A stretch of DNA of 64,000 bases from Hyphomicrobiales bacterium (GTDB lineage: Bacteria; Pseudomonadota; Alphaproteobacteria; Rhizobiales; Rhizobiaceae), in contig UCEZ01000022.1 of NCBI GenBank assembly GCA_900471525.1, forward strand, positions 3,716-67,715, given 5' to 3'. This document shows, one piece after another, positions 10,346-19,061 of the stretch; the first letter of the stretch is position 1, and the number at the start of each line of letters is the position of its first letter. The notes below the pieces were generated by a model that worked only from the letters and a program-made list of their open reading frames with translations, made no database searches and was not told the origin of the DNA. A program made the position numbers and the translations under genes.

Positions 10346-10414
10346 CTTTCTGCACGATTATCAAATCAATTTGTGTGGCTTCCCGCATGAATTGGTCAAC
10401 ATACAGAAATGCAC
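10340..10414 (+). promoter_or_regulatory. Candidate tandem DctD-binding sites upstream of dctA
   Basis: A distal inverted repeat GTGCA-N6-TGCAC (10340-10355) is followed about 55-60 bp downstream by a half-matching site containing ATGCACGATTT (10410-10420). Both share TGCACGATT. They lie roughly 110 and 50 bp upstream of the sigma-54 promoter, the usual place for enhancer sites of DctD. The proximal left arm is poor, suggesting a strong plus a weak site. Assignment to DctD is inference from position and symmetry. Confidence 0.55.
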
Positions 10415-10460
10415 GATTTTTTATTTAGTTTTTACAACATGTTACTGCGCGTGTCGAAAC

Positions 10461-10475
10461 TGGCACGGAGATTGC
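10461..10475 (+). promoter_or_regulatory. Sigma-54 (RpoN) promoter of dctA
   Basis: TGGCACGGAGATTGC is a perfect -24/-12 element: TGGCAC, five bases, TTGC. It lies 95 nt before the dctA start codon and fits the adjacent DctB/DctD pair with its GAFTGA activator. Confidence 0.93.
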
Positions 10476-10569
10476 GAAAGGATTCCCCAACAGCGGTTTG
10501 ACTGCTGGACTTGAAGCGAACGGCTCGGGAGGCCGGAACTCGTTCCGGACGAGCCATAAGGAGGAAATC

Positions 10570-11904
10570 ATGATCGCAGCTCCCTTCGATGCGGCCGAAA
10601 GGCCCCAAGGCAAAACGCCTTTCTACAAGCATCTCTATGTCCAGGTTCTCGCAGCCATCGCCGCGGGTATCCTTCTCGGCCATTTCTATCCCGAACTCGG
10701 CACGCAGCTGAAGCCACTCGGCGACGCCTTCATCAAGCTCGTCAAAATGATCATCGCGCCGGTCATCTTCCTGACGGTCGCCACCGGCATTGCCGGCATG
10801 AGCGACCTGCAGAAAGTCGGCCGCGTCGCCGGCAAGGCGATGCTGTACTTCCTGACCTTTTCGACGCTGGCGCTGGTTATCGGCCTCGTCGTCGCCAACG
10901 TCGTTCAGCCCGGTGCCGGCATGCACATCGATCCGGCTTCGCTCGATCCGACAGCCGTCGCCACCTACACCGAAAAGGCGCATGAGCAGAGCATCACCGG
11001 CTTCCTGACCAACATCATCCCGACCACGATCGTCGGCGCGTTCGCCGATGGCGATATCCTGCAGGTCCTGTTCTTCTCGGTGCTGTTCGGCATCGCGCTG
11101 GCCATGGTCGGTGAGAAGGGCGAGCCGGTCATCAATTTCCTCAATGCGCTGACGGCCCCGGTCTTCAAGCTCGTCGCCATCCTGATGAAGGCCGCCCCGA
11201 TCGGTGCCTTCGGTGCCATGGCATTTACCATCGGCAAATATGGCGTCGGCTCGATCGCCAATCTCGCCATGCTGATCGGCACTTTCTACATCACCGCGCT
11301 ACTCTTCGTCCTCGTCGTTCTCGGCGCGGTCGCGCGCTACAACGGCTTTTCCATCCTGGCGCTGCTGCGTTATATCAAGGAGGAGCTGCTTCTGGTGCTC
11401 GGCACCTCGTCCTCGGAAGCGGCTCTTCCCGGCCTGATGAACAAGATGGAAAAGGCTGGTTGCAAACGTTCGGTCGTCGGTCTCGTCATTCCGACCGGCT
11501 ATTCCTTCAACCTCGACGGTACCAACATCTACATGACGCTGGCGGCGCTCTTCATTGCGCAGGCAACCGATATCAATCTCTCCTGGGGCGATCAGATCCT
11601 GCTGTTGCTCGTCGCCATGCTGAGCTCCAAGGGCGCCGCGGGCATTACAGGCGCTGGCTTCATCACCCTTGCGGCGACGCTCTCGGTGGTCCCCTCGGTG
11701 CCGGTCGCAGGCATGGCATTGATCCTTGGCATCGACCGTTTCATGTCCGAATGCCGGGCTTTGACCAACCTCGTCGGCAATGCCGTCGCCACGATCGTTG
11801 TTGCCCGCTGGGAAAATGAACTCGACACCACCCAACTTGCCGCGGCACTTGGGGGGCACGGCACAAGCAGTGTTCCGGTGACAGGGCTTCAGCCGGCCGA
11901 GTAG
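10570..11904 (+). CDS. dctA: C4-dicarboxylate transport protein DctA
   Basis: Proton- or sodium-coupled symporter of the DAACS family, 444 residues, taking up succinate, fumarate and malate; in rhizobia it feeds bacteroids. The protein has about eight membrane segments, the serine-rich hairpin [12 protein letters not shown], and the transport core [16 protein letters not shown]. The ATG at 10570 is chosen because TAAGGAGG ends six bases upstream; an in-frame ATG at 10498 adds non-conserved residues and would leave only 23 nt between the -12 box and the start codon. Transcribed from a sigma-54 promoter and closed by a strong terminator. Confidence 0.96.
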   Translation: MIAAPFDAAERPQGKTPFYKHLYVQVLAAIAAGILLGHFYPELGTQLKPLGDAFIKLVKMIIAPVIFLTVATGIAGMSDLQKVGRVAGKAMLYFLTFSTLALVIGLVVANVVQPGAGMHIDPASLDPTAVATYTEKAHEQSITGFLTNIIPTTIVGAFADGDILQVLFFSVLFGIALAMVGEKGEPVINFLNALTAPVFKLVAILMKAAPIGAFGAMAFTIGKYGVGSIANLAMLIGTFYITALLFVLVVLGAVARYNGFSILALLRYIKEELLLVLGTSSSEAALPGLMNKMEKAGCKRSVVGLVIPTGYSFNLDGTNIYMTLAALFIAQATDINLSWGDQILLLLVAMLSSKGAAGITGAGFITLAATLSVVPSVPVAGMALILGIDRFMSECRALTNLVGNAVATIVVARWENELDTTQLAAALGGHGTSSVPVTGLQPAE

Positions 11905-11934
11905 CGAATTGGCCTCTTAGCGGTCCAACGCCAC

Positions 11935-11970
11935 GTAGAAACGGCTCGCCTTTCGGCGAGCCGTTTCTAC
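11935..11970 (+). terminator. Rho-independent-type terminator after dctA
   Basis: A perfect 16-bp stem (left arm GTAGAAACGGCTCGCC) with a TTTC loop, 30 nt after the dctA stop codon. The stem is followed by TTTG, only a short T-run. Confidence 0.8.
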
Positions 11971-12058
11971 TTTGTGGCAGATGCCGGACCACGCAAAGGT
12001 CATGGTGCGGTATTCATTCCCTGAGTGCCCGCTTCAAGCATGAGGCGGGCAGAACGCC

Positions 12059-12514
12059 TCATGCCATCCTGCGAATTTCGGTTTGAAGGCGCTGAGCCTC
12101 ATTCTGCAGGGCGGCGTATCGAGGCGTCGGTATCGCGCCATGGTTGCGGTCGGCCACCGCCATCGCTTCATGGCGGATCTGCGCATCCTCGGCCCTCAGA
12201 CGGTGATATTCACCGGCCGTCAGGAGGCCGCGTGCCCGATCCGCGTTCATGCGCTGGTTGTCGGTCCGAAGCTCCGTCAGAATTGTTTCAAGTCGCGATC
12301 CGGAGACATGAGCGGGAGTATAGGCAGGAACCACGAAGACAGGGGCTGGCGTGTCGTCGTTTGTGATGTCGTCGTCCCCGCGCATGAAAGAATCATGCTC
12401 ATGACGGCCGTCATGGTGGTGATCGTCACCGCCGTGCGATCCGGCGAGAGCAACGCCTACGGAAGCTGAAATGAAAATCGCGGAAATCGCTGCAGTCTTT
12501 GCGAAAGAGAACAT
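12059..12514 (-). CDS. Small exported histidine/aspartate-rich hypothetical protein
   Basis: Protein of 151 residues with a Sec signal peptide (MFSFAKTAAISAIFISASVG, cleavage probably after ALA). The mature N-terminus is rich in His and Asp (GGDDHHHDGRHEHD), suggesting metal binding, and the C-terminal half is a charged helical region (TDNQRMNADRARGLLTAGEYHRLRAED). This resembles small periplasmic proteins of rhizobia with no assigned role. The ATG at 12514 is chosen because AGAGGT lies upstream and the signal peptide starts there; a longer frame begins at 12586. Function unknown. Confidence 0.65.
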   Translation of the reverse strand: MFSFAKTAAISAIFISASVGVALAGSHGGDDHHHDGRHEHDSFMRGDDDITNDDTPAPVFVVPAYTPAHVSGSRLETILTELRTDNQRMNADRARGLLTAGEYHRLRAEDAQIRHEAMAVADRNHGAIPTPRYAALQNEAQRLQTEIRRMA

Positions 12515-12747
12515 TTGCGTTACCTCTGTTGGGAAGGCGCTATGAAGCGTCTCTCGGTATGAAGCTATCTTATAGTGTCGAGTCACGGCTCCGTTACCGC
12601 CGGCAGTACCTAGCTTCGATGTAAAGTGTAGTTCTCATCTAAAATTAATGCATGTTAATTAAAAATAATATTTGAGTTAACCTTGTTGCCATAATCATGG
12701 CGATTTTCAATTCTCTCTCGTCGCCCATGAAGGCGACAGGCGGATGT

Positions 12748-15700
12748 TCACTCCGCGGCGAGCGGCGCTGGTTGATGTGTTTCGCTGGCCCGCTTTTTTC
12801 TGCTGCCAACACTTGTGATCCAGTTGTTGAGCCTGTCCATTTCCACGAAGATGATCGGCGTGATGAACAGCGTCAGCGCCTGCGAGACGATCAAGCCGCC
12901 AACGACGGCGATGCCGAGCGGCTGGCGCAGTTCCGAGCTAGCGCCGGTACCCAGCGCAATCGGCAGGGCGCCGAGGAGCGCGCAGAATGTCGTCATCATG
13001 ATGGGCCGGAAACGCCGCACGCAGGCCTCGTGAATTGCTTCAGGCGCAGTCATGCCCGGGGATCGCAAATTCTCCAGCGCCACATCGATCATCATGATCG
13101 CATTTTTCTTGACGATACCAATCAGCATGAGCAATCCGATAAGGGCGATGATGGACAGGTCGAAGCCCATCACCCGGAGCGCCAGCAGGGCGCCGAGAGC
13201 GGCCGAGGGCAGGCCGGAGAGAATGGTCAGCGGGTGGATAAAGCTCTCATAGAGGACGCCGAGAACGACATAAATCGTCAGTATCGCAGCAAGGATCAGT
13301 ATCGGCGTGTTGCCCTGCGACTGCTGGAAGATTTGGGCGGTTCCTCCATAGGACGTGAAGATGTCCGCCGGCAGACTGATGTCCTTCTTGATCTGGTCGA
13401 TCGCGGCCGTGGCATCGCTTAGCGCTTCGCCGGCCGGAAGATTGAACGAGATGGTTGTCGAGACCAGCTGTCCGGTCTGATTGATCGTGACCGGCCCGGT
13501 TGATCTGTTGACCTTTGCAAAGCTGGACAAGGGCACAAGGCTGCCGGTACCGGATGCGACGCGGATTTCCTGCAGTTTCTGGTCATCCCAAGGTTTCTTC
13601 GTATCGTATTCCACGATCACGTCGTAGCTGTCGCCGGTTGATTGAATCTGGGCCGCGGCATAGCTACCGAATGCCTCTTGCAGCGTCGTTCGCAATTGGC
13701 TGTCGGTAATGCCGAAGGCCGCGGCCTTCTCCTTGTCGATGACGATATTGGCCTGAAGCGCGTCGTTCTGCGCGTCCGAGGTAACATCGGTGAAACGCCG
13801 GTCGGTAAGCATAGCGGCCTGGAGACGGCCGGCCCACAGGCTTGTCTGGTCGGCACTCAGTGCCTGGACCACAAGCTGATATTGGCTCGCCGTCTGGCGT
13901 CCACCGAAGCGAAGACTCTGCTGCGGCGTGATGAACGCCTGCAGGCCGGCGATCTTGCTCACACTTGCCCGTAGCTCGCGCAATGTCTGGTCGAGCGCCG
14001 GACGTTGTGCCTTGTCTTTCAGCTCGACATACATCGTGCCGTTGTTGAGCGGGCTGCGGACATTGCCGCCGACGATCGACATGACATGGCCGACCGCCGG
14101 ATTCTGCTTCACCAGTGCCGCCGCCTGGTTCTGGAGATCCTGCATCGCGGCGTAGGAGATGTCCTGCCGCGCGCGGGTGGAGATGGTCAGTCGCCCGATG
14201 TCTTCCGTCGGGAAGAAGCTCGTGGGCATCGTCATGAACAGGTAGGCCGTGAGCCCGATGGATGCGAGGAACAGCAGCAGAATGGCCGGGCGATGGCTGA
14301 GACACCAGGCCACCGACCTGTCATATCCGCGAAGTGTGCGTTCGAAGCCGGCATCGAAGAGCCGCAGGATGAAAGGCGGTCTGCCATGTCCGCCGGAAAG
14401 GCGCGAGCCAAGCATCGGCGTGACCGTCAGGGAGACGATTGCCGAAGAGAGGATCGCGATGGCGACCACCATGCCGAATTCGTTGAAGATGCGCCCCACG
14501 GCGCCACCCATCAGCAGGATCGGGATAAAGACCGCGACCAGCGAGACCGACATCGAAATGATGGTAGTGCTGACTTCGGCGGCGCCCTTGATTGCCGCTT
14601 CCCGCGCCGGCATTCCGCCTTCGATATGGCGGAGGATGTTTTCCAGCATGACGATCGCATCGTCTACGACCAAACCGACCGCCAGTGTCAGGCCAAGCAG
14701 AGATATGTTGTCTATACTATAGCCGAGCACATACATCATGCCGAAGGTCGAAATCAGCGAAAGCGGCACAGCGAGGCCCGGAATGATCGTCGCTGTCGGA
14801 TAACCCGTGAAGAGATAGATGACCAGCACCACCAGGCCGATGGTCAGCAGCAATGTGAATTTGACGTCCGAGATGGCGCCGCGGATCGGCTTTGCCGAGT
14901 CGTTCATGGGTTTCACCGAAATGGATGCCGGCATCTCGGCATGCAAGCCCGGCAGCTTTGCATTGATGGCATCGACGACATCGACCGTATTGGCGTCCGG
15001 TTGGCGTTGGACGGCAAGGATAATCCCGCGTTTTCCATCATACCAGCTGCCCGTATTCTGATTCTCGACGCCGTCGCGAACATCGGCGACATCTTCCAGA
15101 TGGATCGGCGCGCCATTGGCGTTGGCGATGACCAGCGAGCGGAATTCTCGTGCATTCGTGCGTTGCGTATCGGCATTGATCGTCATGCTCTGCATATCGT
15201 TCTGCAAGGAGCCGACGGGCACCTGATTGTTGGCGGCGGCGATCGCATTGTTGACGGTATCAATGCCGATGTTGCGGGTCAGCAGTTTGTCCGGATCGAC
15301 CTCGACGCGCACCGCGTAGGTCTGTGCGCCGAACACGTTGACCTCGGCAACGCCCGGAAGCGTCGAGAGCGACGGCGAGATGACGTCTTCGGCTATCTCG
15401 TCCAGCTTGCTGTAGGGCATCGTGTCGCTTTGCACGGCAAGCAACATCACCGGCGCATCGGCCGGGTTGGACTTGCGATAGCTGGGAGGCGTGGTCATGT
15501 TATCGGGCAATTGCAGGGTTGCATGCGAGATCGCCGCCTGAACGTCGGCTGCGGCGGCATCGATGTTCCGGTTCAGATCGAATTGCAGCACGATGCTGGT
15601 ATTGCCCAGAGAACTCGTCGCGGTGATTTCGTCGATGCCGGGGATTGTCTCGAACTGCTTGATGAGGGGTGTCGAAACGGAGGTCGCCATGGTTTGCGGC

Positions 15701-15861
15701 GATGCGCCGGTCAGCGCAGCCGAAACGCTGATCGTTGGAAAATCGACCCGCGGTAGCGCTGCCACGGGCACTTGCCGGTAACCTGCGATGCCGGCCAGCA
15801 CGACACCGATGGCCAGAAGCGTGGTCGCGACAGGGCGCTGGATGCAAAAGTTCGGAATCAT
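12748..15861 (-). CDS. RND multidrug efflux transporter, AcrB/MdtC-like
   Basis: Inner-membrane proton-driven pump of 1037 residues, full length for the HAE1 family. It begins MIPNFCIQRPVATTLL with the first membrane helix, followed by the porter domain. The central membrane block has the proton-relay motif GLVVDDAIVMLEN around residue 400, and the duplicated second half includes GIVKKNAIMMID. The N-terminus and Asp-rich loops are closer to the MdtB/MdtC group than to AcrB. It is preceded by its adaptor gene with a four-base overlap. No outer-membrane factor gene is adjacent, so TolC from elsewhere is probably used. Confidence 0.92.
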   Translation of the reverse strand: MIPNFCIQRPVATTLLAIGVVLAGIAGYRQVPVAALPRVDFPTISVSAALTGASPQTMATSVSTPLIKQFETIPGIDEITATSSLGNTSIVLQFDLNRNIDAAAADVQAAISHATLQLPDNMTTPPSYRKSNPADAPVMLLAVQSDTMPYSKLDEIAEDVISPSLSTLPGVAEVNVFGAQTYAVRVEVDPDKLLTRNIGIDTVNNAIAAANNQVPVGSLQNDMQSMTINADTQRTNAREFRSLVIANANGAPIHLEDVADVRDGVENQNTGSWYDGKRGIILAVQRQPDANTVDVVDAINAKLPGLHAEMPASISVKPMNDSAKPIRGAISDVKFTLLLTIGLVVLVIYLFTGYPTATIIPGLAVPLSLISTFGMMYVLGYSIDNISLLGLTLAVGLVVDDAIVMLENILRHIEGGMPAREAAIKGAAEVSTTIISMSVSLVAVFIPILLMGGAVGRIFNEFGMVVAIAILSSAIVSLTVTPMLGSRLSGGHGRPPFILRLFDAGFERTLRGYDRSVAWCLSHRPAILLLFLASIGLTAYLFMTMPTSFFPTEDIGRLTISTRARQDISYAAMQDLQNQAAALVKQNPAVGHVMSIVGGNVRSPLNNGTMYVELKDKAQRPALDQTLRELRASVSKIAGLQAFITPQQSLRFGGRQTASQYQLVVQALSADQTSLWAGRLQAAMLTDRRFTDVTSDAQNDALQANIVIDKEKAAAFGITDSQLRTTLQEAFGSYAAAQIQSTGDSYDVIVEYDTKKPWDDQKLQEIRVASGTGSLVPLSSFAKVNRSTGPVTINQTGQLVSTTISFNLPAGEALSDATAAIDQIKKDISLPADIFTSYGGTAQIFQQSQGNTPILILAAILTIYVVLGVLYESFIHPLTILSGLPSAALGALLALRVMGFDLSIIALIGLLMLIGIVKKNAIMMIDVALENLRSPGMTAPEAIHEACVRRFRPIMMTTFCALLGALPIALGTGASSELRQPLGIAVVGGLIVSQALTLFITPIIFVEMDRLNNWITSVGSRKKRASETHQPAPLAAE

Positions 15862-17126
15862 GGCTGCGCACCTGCCATGATCGGTCCCGGCTTATCGACA
15901 GAAGCAAGGTCCTCCGTCTGACCGTTGAACTGTTCGCTGACATGCTGATCGTCGGTCAGCTGCGCCTGACCTTCGACCACCACATGGTCGCCGTCTGAAA
16001 GACCGTTCGCAAGGACTGTCAAATCCCCTTCGGTACGGGTAACGGTTACCGGCATCAGCCTAGCCTTGCCATCCTTGACGACGTAGGAATAGAAGCCGTC
16101 CGGGCCTGGGCTGACCGCGACGGTCGGCACTACGATCTGCTGTTCGGGATCGTTGAAATGAACAACGAGATCGACTGATTGACCGGGCCAGAGCGCGCCT
16201 GAGGCATTGTCGAACTTTGCCTTGACAAGGATCGTGCCCGAAGCGGTGTCAACCGTGTTGTCGTAGAAGCTTATCTGCCCCTGCCGCGCCTTGCCCTTGT
16301 CCGATTGCGGAACCGTCGTGACCTCGACAGGTCCGGCGGCAAGCGCGAGTTTCAACCGGCGTAGATTGCGCTGCTCTAGGTGAAATGTCACATAGATCGG
16401 ATCATATCTGGTGATCGTCACGAGCGCCGTTCCCGTGTTGAGAAAGGCGCCGCGGCTGACGCCGATATCACCCAGACGGCCATCGAAGGGCGCACGAATC
16501 CGGGTATTCTCCAAGAGGACCTGGTCGGCGGCTAGATTGGCTTTGTCGAGTTCTATCGTGGCGACTGCCGTATCGCGCGCCGCTTGCGCTTGCTCGTCGG
16601 CCTGCTGTGTGCCGGCATTCTGGACGAAAAGATCATTTGCGCGCTTCAGAGCGGCCTCGGCTTCCGTCAGGGTGGCGTTGTCGCGAGCGATCATTGCATG
16701 GTCCCTGTCGACGGCTGCCTGCGCCGTGCGATCGTCGAGCTCGGCAATCAAGTCGCCTTGCTTGACCACAGCGCCATCCGTTGCGTCGATCACGGTGACG
16801 ACGCCCTGTTCCTGCGCGGCGATCGCCGTTGTGTCATCGGCCTGGGCCCAGCCTGTTGCGACGACGTCTATCGGCAGCGCCGTTTTTGTTGCCGCCACCG
16901 TCTTGACGCGGATCTGTCCGCCACTGCCGCGACGATGCTGGCCACCATCTGTGTGGTCGCCAGACTGCACCTGATCGCGGCTGACCGGCTGGCTGCCGCT
17001 GTTGTCAGCTTGGAGAACCGGTTGTTTGGCAAATTGCGAGAGATAGGGAATGCGATCGCTCCCCCACGCGCCGACACCAAAGCCGGCGATTGCAACAACG
17101 CATATGGTTGGCCAGGTTCTTTTCAT
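15858..17126 (-). CDS. RND efflux periplasmic adaptor protein
   Basis: Membrane-fusion protein of 422 residues that links the RND pump to an outer-membrane channel. An N-terminal membrane anchor (TICVVAIAGFGVGAWG) precedes a low-complexity linker. The lipoyl-like half motifs (GVVTVIDATDGAVVKQGDLIAELD and ENTRIRAPFDGRLGDIGVSRG) flank a helical hairpin of about 60 residues, then come beta-barrel and membrane-proximal domains. This matches MdtA-type adaptors. No regulator is adjacent, so control of the pump is not visible here. Confidence 0.9.
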   Translation of the reverse strand: MKRTWPTICVVAIAGFGVGAWGSDRIPYLSQFAKQPVLQADNSGSQPVSRDQVQSGDHTDGGQHRRGSGGQIRVKTVAATKTALPIDVVATGWAQADDTTAIAAQEQGVVTVIDATDGAVVKQGDLIAELDDRTAQAAVDRDHAMIARDNATLTEAEAALKRANDLFVQNAGTQQADEQAQAARDTAVATIELDKANLAADQVLLENTRIRAPFDGRLGDIGVSRGAFLNTGTALVTITRYDPIYVTFHLEQRNLRRLKLALAAGPVEVTTVPQSDKGKARQGQISFYDNTVDTASGTILVKAKFDNASGALWPGQSVDLVVHFNDPEQQIVVPTVAVSPGPDGFYSYVVKDGKARLMPVTVTRTEGDLTVLANGLSDGDHVVVEGQAQLTDDQHVSEQFNGQTEDLASVDKPGPIMAGAQP

Positions 17127-17498
17127 GTGGGCGACCGGGTTTCGAGCAAACCGCTCTCTGCATTCGAAGCTCTATTGAGCTGCCGGTATTGCGGCGCAAA
17201 AAGGACATACTTCCTGCTGATCGATCACTAAGCCGTTATAAAGGCTTAAATTTTTGTAATGAAAGAACATAGGCCTCCGAAAGGGGGGCGACCAAACAAC
17301 GGTGCCTTGACAGCGCTGGGATCCGTGACATCCATCAGCGGCGGCCTCGTCCTTTGCGTCGATGGCGCTCAGCGCGATGGCTGCTCCTTCCTTCGCGAAG
17401 CGGGCTGCGAACGCCGTGTCGATCGCGGCGGTCGTGCTGGTGACCACCGTTGTGGAACAAATCGTGCCGATCTCCGCAGACCGGCACGACAACTCCCT
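17127..17498. other. Intergenic stretch, 372 nt
   Basis: No intact gene is supported. The right part holds the reverse-strand dehydrogenase remnant described at 17303-17470. The left part (17200-17260) is AT-rich and would suit a promoter for the leftward adaptor/RND operon, but I find no clear -35/-10 pair. Confidence 0.5.
17303..17470 (-). pseudogene. Remnant of a short-chain dehydrogenase (N-terminal part, frameshifted)
   Basis: On the reverse strand one frame reads AFAARFAKEGAAIALSAIDA, very like the first Rossmann helix and second strand of an SDR. The glycine motif before it is degraded (VVTSTTAAID in place of VTGxxxGIG). One base shift later the next frame reads MDVTDPSAVKA, the typical SDR DVTD strand. 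Nothing SDR-like follows. I read this as a decayed 5' fragment left at the end of the sugar ABC operon. Chance resemblance in a GC-rich frame is the alternative. Confidence 0.5.
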
Positions 17499-17831
17499 CT
17501 ACGCCGTCGGATATTCCGACGCCGTAAAGACATGATGGTGAACGCGGCCGGAGAACATCTCCAGCAGCCCGCCGGTAACGGCGCGGCTTTCGAAGCGCAC
17601 GTCGGATTGCAGCGCTCTGTTGCAGGTTTCGATATCAGGATAGCGGATGGCGAGCGCCATGGCATAGACGGGGGCGCCTTCGTCACGATCAGCTCCGTCC
17701 AGCACCCGCACCTCCTCGGCGCCGGGAAACCGGGTCCAGAGCGGCACCAGCTTTTCCTTCACGTAGGCGCGGAATTCCGTTTCCTTGCCCGTGTGGATTT
17801 CCCCCTCGAAGAGGGCGTAGCGAATGATCAT
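17499..17831 (-). CDS. Small hypothetical protein, dimeric alpha/beta-barrel type
   Basis: Protein of 110 residues beginning MIIRYALFEGEIHTG. The pattern of strand, helix with KLVPLWTRFPGAEEVRVL, strand and a second helix looks like an EthD-like ferredoxin-fold protein, a class that includes small mutarotase-like and stress proteins. It lies 80 nt after the sugar-binding protein gene in the same direction and may be the last gene of that operon. I do not recognise a specific family and assign no reaction. Confidence 0.62.
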   Translation of the reverse strand: MIIRYALFEGEIHTGKETEFRAYVKEKLVPLWTRFPGAEEVRVLDGADRDEGAPVYAMALAIRYPDIETCNRALQSDVRFESRAVTGGLLEMFSGRVHHHVFTASEYPTA

Positions 17832-17911
17832 GAGATTGCTTTCGGCTAAGGGGAGTTCGCGTCGTTGGGAAAAAGGGGCATCATTCGCGATGCCCAGCTT
17901 CTGGGAGGCCG

Positions 17912-19012
17912 TTACATTTTGCCCCAGAGTTTCTTGTATTCGTCGCGGTAGCCGTTTTCAGGATCGAAGCTGTTCTTCGGTCCGCCGTCGAATTCGACAT
18001 TGTCCGATGTGACGACGTGGAGAGGCGACAGGTAACCCGACCACGCCTCGCCGGCGAACGCGCGGTTGAGTTCGTCGATAAGCTGCCAGCCCTGCAGGTT
18101 CAAGGGTTCGGCAACCGTCACTTTCTGGAACTGGCCGGCGCGGATGCGCTGATAGGCCGATTCCGAGCCGTCGCCGGCGGCAACGTTGATCGGTGCATCG
18201 GTGCCGCCCTTGCCGGCGGCGGCGAGAGATGGACCCATGAAGTCGAAATAGAGGTCGTTGATGGCAAGCGAATGGGTCCACTGGTCGCCATATTTCTGCA
18301 GGAGCGAAGTCGTCAGCTGCGGCATGCGCTGCGACGTTTCGGCGATCGGTGTATCGACATATTCGAGGACCGTGCCACCGAGCGCCTCGATTTCGGCCTT
18401 CATCTTGTCTGCCTTGGCGATGGCGATCGCATAGGTACTGTCGGTGAAGATGATCACGCCCGGTTTGCCCTTCGCGTCGACATAGGCGTAGTCGGCCGCG
18501 GCCTTGGAGACTTCCATGGCATCGGTGCTGACATTGGCGAAAAGGCCGGTCTTTTCATCCGGACCGATGACCGGACCGGCGTGCCATGCGACGAGCGGAA
18601 TGCCCGCGGCCTTGGCTTGTTCCAGTGCCGGGCCTTGTTCGACGGCATCGAAGCCATTGATGATGATACCGGCCGGTTTCAAGGCCATCGCCTGGCCGAA
18701 GGCTGCCGTACGGCCGCCGATCGAACCTGCTCCATCCAGTACTTTGACCTCCCAGCCAATGGCGGCGGCGGCTTCTTCGACGCCGGTCGTCACGCCCAGG
18801 ATGCCGCCGTTCTTCAGGTCGCCGGCGAGCACGACGATGGTCTTGCCGTCCTGCGCCTTGGGGCTGGCTTTAGGGCCGTCCCAGGCGGTAACGCGGGTGG
18901 CGTATTTGTCCGCCACGGCCTTGGCATCCGCCATGGCGTCGGCCAGCGCCGGGCCTGCCAGCATCAGCGCCAGCACGGCGACGGAGTTCCGGATCAGTGT
19001 TCTGCGTTTCAT
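17912..19012 (-). CDS. Sugar ABC transporter periplasmic binding protein (RbsB-type)
   Basis: Periplasmic binding protein of 366 residues, family 2 (ribose/galactose type). It has a signal peptide with a twin-arginine-like start (MKRRTLIRNSVAVLALMLAG; RR followed by TLI is not a perfect Tat motif) and cleavage probably after ALA. The mature fold shows GIIINGFDAVEQGPALEQAKAAGIP, the usual hinge-domain pattern. The ATG at 19012 has GGGAGGAAG upstream and is preferred over an upstream start at 19048. The operon sits in an idonate/gluconate locus, so a hexonate or its sugar precursor is the likely ligand (inference). Confidence 0.88.
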   Translation of the reverse strand: MKRRTLIRNSVAVLALMLAGPALADAMADAKAVADKYATRVTAWDGPKASPKAQDGKTIVVLAGDLKNGGILGVTTGVEEAAAAIGWEVKVLDGAGSIGGRTAAFGQAMALKPAGIIINGFDAVEQGPALEQAKAAGIPLVAWHAGPVIGPDEKTGLFANVSTDAMEVSKAAADYAYVDAKGKPGVIIFTDSTYAIAIAKADKMKAEIEALGGTVLEYVDTPIAETSQRMPQLTTSLLQKYGDQWTHSLAINDLYFDFMGPSLAAAGKGGTDAPINVAAGDGSESAYQRIRAGQFQKVTVAEPLNLQGWQLIDELNRAFAGEAWSGYLSPLHVVTSDNVEFDGGPKNSFDPENGYRDEYKKLWGKM

Positions 19013-19061
19013 GGTTCTTCCTCCCTTTGAAGATGGTGCGGTTCGCACGATGAGTTTCCCG

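Noticed and set aside
12025..12469. Two overlapping + strand frames opposite the small exported protein.
   Set aside because: Neither has a ribosome-binding site or plausible protein features, while the reverse strand has a signal peptide and a matching AGAGGT.
14005..15756. A 583-codon + strand frame opposite the RND pump.
   Set aside because: Low-complexity, charged composition, no ribosome-binding site, and exactly antisense to a well-conserved transporter gene.
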